Below are positions 61,679 to 64,000 of a stretch of 64,000 nt of DNA, piece by piece. Every line of letters begins with the position of its first letter. Positions within the stretch are counted from its first letter, which is position 1. Under the pieces are notes generated by a model, which had not been told where the DNA came from, made no database searches, and worked only from the letters and a program-made list of their open reading frames with translations. The stretch spans positions 1 to 64,000 of the forward strand of contig NW_026870564.1 of assembly GCF_963576545.1 (NCBI RefSeq), given 5' to 3'. The stretch comes from Limanda limanda (Eukaryota > Chordata > Actinopteri > Pleuronectiformes > Pleuronectidae). The position numbers and the translations under genes were made by a program.

Positions 61679-64000
61679 CCTTCACAAAAAAAGTTATTCA
61701 AGAATATCTCTTTCTCCTATGTGCTTTCATCCTAACCCTAACCCTTCCGAAAGTCGGAGAAGCTCAAGGATGGTACCGATCGATGCGCGCTACCCCATTT
61801 AGTGGGGGTAGAGCCTACTTGCAAGTCTCTCAGACCTTCACAAAAAAAGTTATTCAAGAATATCTCCTCAGATTTGGGGGAATTTCGTCGGTCGACCTCT
61901 TCCGAAGGTCGTACAAGCTCGGGGATGGTACCAATCGATCCGCAGGACCCAAATTAGTCCAGATGCAACCACTTTCCAAGTCTCTCCGACCTTCACAAAA
62001 AAAGTTATTCAAGAATATCTCTTTCTCCTATGTGCTTTCATCCCTAACCCTAACCCTAACCCTTCCGAAAGTCGGAGAAGCTCAAGGATGGTACCGATCG
62101 AGGCGCGCTACCCCATTTAGTGGGGGCAGAGCCTACTTGCAAGTCTCTCCGACCTTCACAAAAAAAGTTATTCAAGAATATCTCTTTCTCCTATGTGCTT
62201 TCATCCCTAACCCTAACCCTAACCCTTCCGAAAGTCGGAGAAGCTCAAGGATGGTACCGATCGATGCGCGCTACCCCATTTAGTGGGGGTAGAGCCTACT
62301 TGCAAGTCTCTCCGACCTTCACAAAAAAAGTTATTCAAGAATATCTCTTTCTCCTATGTGCTTTCATCCCTAACCCTAACCCTAACCCTTCCGAAAGTCG
62401 GAGAAGCTCAAGGATGGTACCGATCGATGCGCGCTACCCCATTTAGTGGGGGTAGAGCCTACTTGCAAGTCTCTCCGACCTTCACAAAAAAAGTTATTCA
62501 AGAATATCTCTTTCTCCTATGTGCTTTCATCCCTAACCCTAACCCTAACCCTTCCGAAAGTCGGAGAAGCTCAAGGATGGTACCGATCGATGCGCGCAAC
62601 CCCATTTAGTGGGAGTAGAGCCTACTTGCAAGTCTCTCCGACCTTCACAAAAAAAGTTATTCAAGAATATCTCCTCAGATTTGGGGGAATTTCGTCGGTC
62701 GACCTCTTCCGAAGGTCGTACAAGCTCGGGGATGGTACCAATCGATCCGCAGGACCCAAATTAGTCCAGATGCAACCACTTTCCAAGTCTCTCCGACCTT
62801 CACAAAAAAAGTTATTCAAGAATATCTCTTTCTCCTATGTGCTTTCATCCCTAACCCTAACCCTAACCCTTCCGAAAGTCGGAGAAGCTCAAGGATGGTA
62901 CCGATCGATGCGCGCTACCCCATTTAGTGGGGGTAGAGCCTACTTGCAAGTCTCTCCGACCTTCACAAAAAAAGTTATTCAAGAATATCTCTTTCTCCTA
63001 TGTGCTTTCATCCCTAACCCTAACCCTAACCCTTCCAAAAGTCGGAGAAGCTCAAGGATGGTACCGATCGATGCGCGCAACCCCATTTAGTGGGGGTAGA
63101 GCCTACTTGCAAGTCTCTCCGACCTTCACAAAAAAAGTTATTCAAGAATATCTCCTCAGATTTGGGGGAATTTCGTCGGTCGACCTCTTCCGAAGGTCGT
63201 ACAAGCTCGGGGATGGTACCAATCGATCCGCAGGACCCAAATTAGTCCAGATGCAACCACTTTACAAGTCTCTCCGACCTTCACAAAAAAAGTTATTCAA
63301 GAATATCTCTTTCTCCTATGTGCTTTCATCCCTAACCCTAACCCTAACCCTTCCGAAAGTCGGAGAAGCTCAAGGATGGTACCGATCGATGCGCGCTACC
63401 CCATTTAGTGGGGGTAGAGCCTACTTGCAAGTCTCTCCGACCTTCACAAAAAAAGTTATTCAAGAATATCTCTTTCTCCTATGTGCTTTCATCCCTAACC
63501 CTAACCCTAACCCTTCCGAAAGTCGGAGAAGCTCAAGGATGGTACCGATCGATGCGCGCTACCCCATTTAGTGGGGGTAGAGCCTACTTGCAAGTCTCTC
63601 CGACCTTCACAAAAAAAGTTATTCAAGAATATCTCCTCAGATTTGGGGGAATTTCGTCGGTCGACCTCTTCCGAAGGTCGTACAAGCTCGGGGATGGTAC
63701 CAATCGATCCGCAGGACCCAAATTAGTCCAGATGCAACCACTTTCCAAGTCTCTCCGACCTTCACAAAAAAAGTTATTCAAGAATATCTCTTTCTCCTAT
63801 GTGCTTTCATCCCTAACCCTAACCCTAACCCTTCCGAAAGTCGGAGAAGCTCAAGGATGGTACCGATCGATGCGCGCTACCCCATTTAGTGGGGGTAGAG
63901 CCTACTTGCAAGTCTCTCCGACCTTCACAAAAAAAGTTATTCAAGAATATCTCTTTCTCCTATGTGCTTTCATCCCTAACCCTAACCCTAACCCTTCCGA

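Larger units (their letters stand above)
1..64000 (+). repeat. Tandem A/B satellite array with higher-order repeat structure and embedded telomeric tracts
   Basis: The whole window is head-to-tail copies of two monomers, A (163 bp, with 157- and 169-bp length variants) and B (155 bp). Junctions recur at 163 bp where A follows A and at 318 bp across each B-A pair, without interruption. All copies are in one orientation. I counted about 109 B and about 289 A-type monomers. B never abuts another B; one to ten A monomers separate successive B copies, most often two. Shared single-base markers define multimers of 481, 970, 1,451, 1,600, 2,089, 2,570, 4,643 and about 5,274 bp. No unique spacer, gene or transposon is present. 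A subtelomeric or heterochromatic setting is inferred from the telomere-type tracts. The satellite family and species are not recognised. Confidence 0.98.
57656..64000 (+). repeat. Mixed terminal block, truncated A at the right edge
   Basis: The block mixes landmarks of the 2,570-bp family (GTAATT, GGGGGCAG, CGGAAAAG, two short A in a row at 58300-58613, CTCAGACC) with several private changes: TACCTATCG near 58883, CTCTTTCGAAGG near 59006, GATCGAGGCG near 62102, CTTCCAAAAG near 63036 and CTTTACAAG near 63264. Order from 61671 is short A (156 bp), B, A, A, A, A, B, A, A, B, A, A, B, A and a partial A. The partial A (63914-64000) ends just after its telomeric tract. Confidence 0.88.

Noticed and set aside
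15..63571. Many overlapping plus-strand open frames of 60-320 codons
   Set aside because: They are the same monomer translated in rotating frames, start at GTG or ATG inside the satellite, end at the TAG in ATTTAGTG, and vary by substitution without regard to codon position. No domain is recognisable.
1..64000. CRISPR-like array
   Set aside because: Period is 155-163 bp with no unique spacers; the repeats are the whole sequence and there are no cas genes.
1..64000. Hidden defence or metabolic gene system
   Set aside because: Junctions are continuous from end to end, and every base falls in an A or B monomer, leaving no room for a gene.

Overview
The window is one uninterrupted tandem satellite DNA array. 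I find no protein-coding gene, RNA gene, mobile element or unique sequence in the 64,000 bases. Two related monomers make up everything. Monomer A is normally 163 bp and carries an internal (CCCTAA)3CCC telomere-type tract. Monomer B is 155 bp, has the same first 40 bp and a diverged last 83 bp, and has an unrelated 32-bp centre without telomeric sequence. By hand tally there are about 109 B and about 289 A-type monomers, all head to tail in one orientation. Both window edges cut through an A monomer, so the array extends beyond the window on both sides.

The host is a eukaryote, most likely one with TTAGGG telomeres: every A monomer holds the C-rich strand of that repeat, and the 7-base plant form TTTAGGG is absent. 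A subtelomeric or heterochromatic block is the most likely setting. I do not recognise the satellite family and do not assign a species. GC is about 47% in both monomers and CpG is not strongly depleted.

Layout, in monomer-start coordinates: 1-2149 leading block with a decayed segment at 1679-2149; 2150-5051 two 1,451-bp 9-mers; 5052-8265 a block of the 2,570-bp family; 8266-10189 four 481-bp A-B-A trimers; 10190-13091 two more 1,451-bp units; 13092-18875 three 2,570/2,089-bp family copies, the last partial; 18876-28161 two tandem 4,643-bp 29-mers; 28162-31063 two more 1,451-bp units; 31064-33621 a 2,558-bp relative of the 2,570-bp unit; 33622-36825 481-bp trimers; 36826-39424 a mixed block leading into a pure-A run; 39425-42624 two 1,600-bp 10-mers; 41025-47106, 47107-52380 and 52381-57655 three copies of a 5.3-6.1 kb unit; 57656-64000 a mixed block with a 970-bp duplication. 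The array therefore grew by repeated, nested unequal exchange or similar amplification. Long open frames exist in it but are by-products of the repeat.
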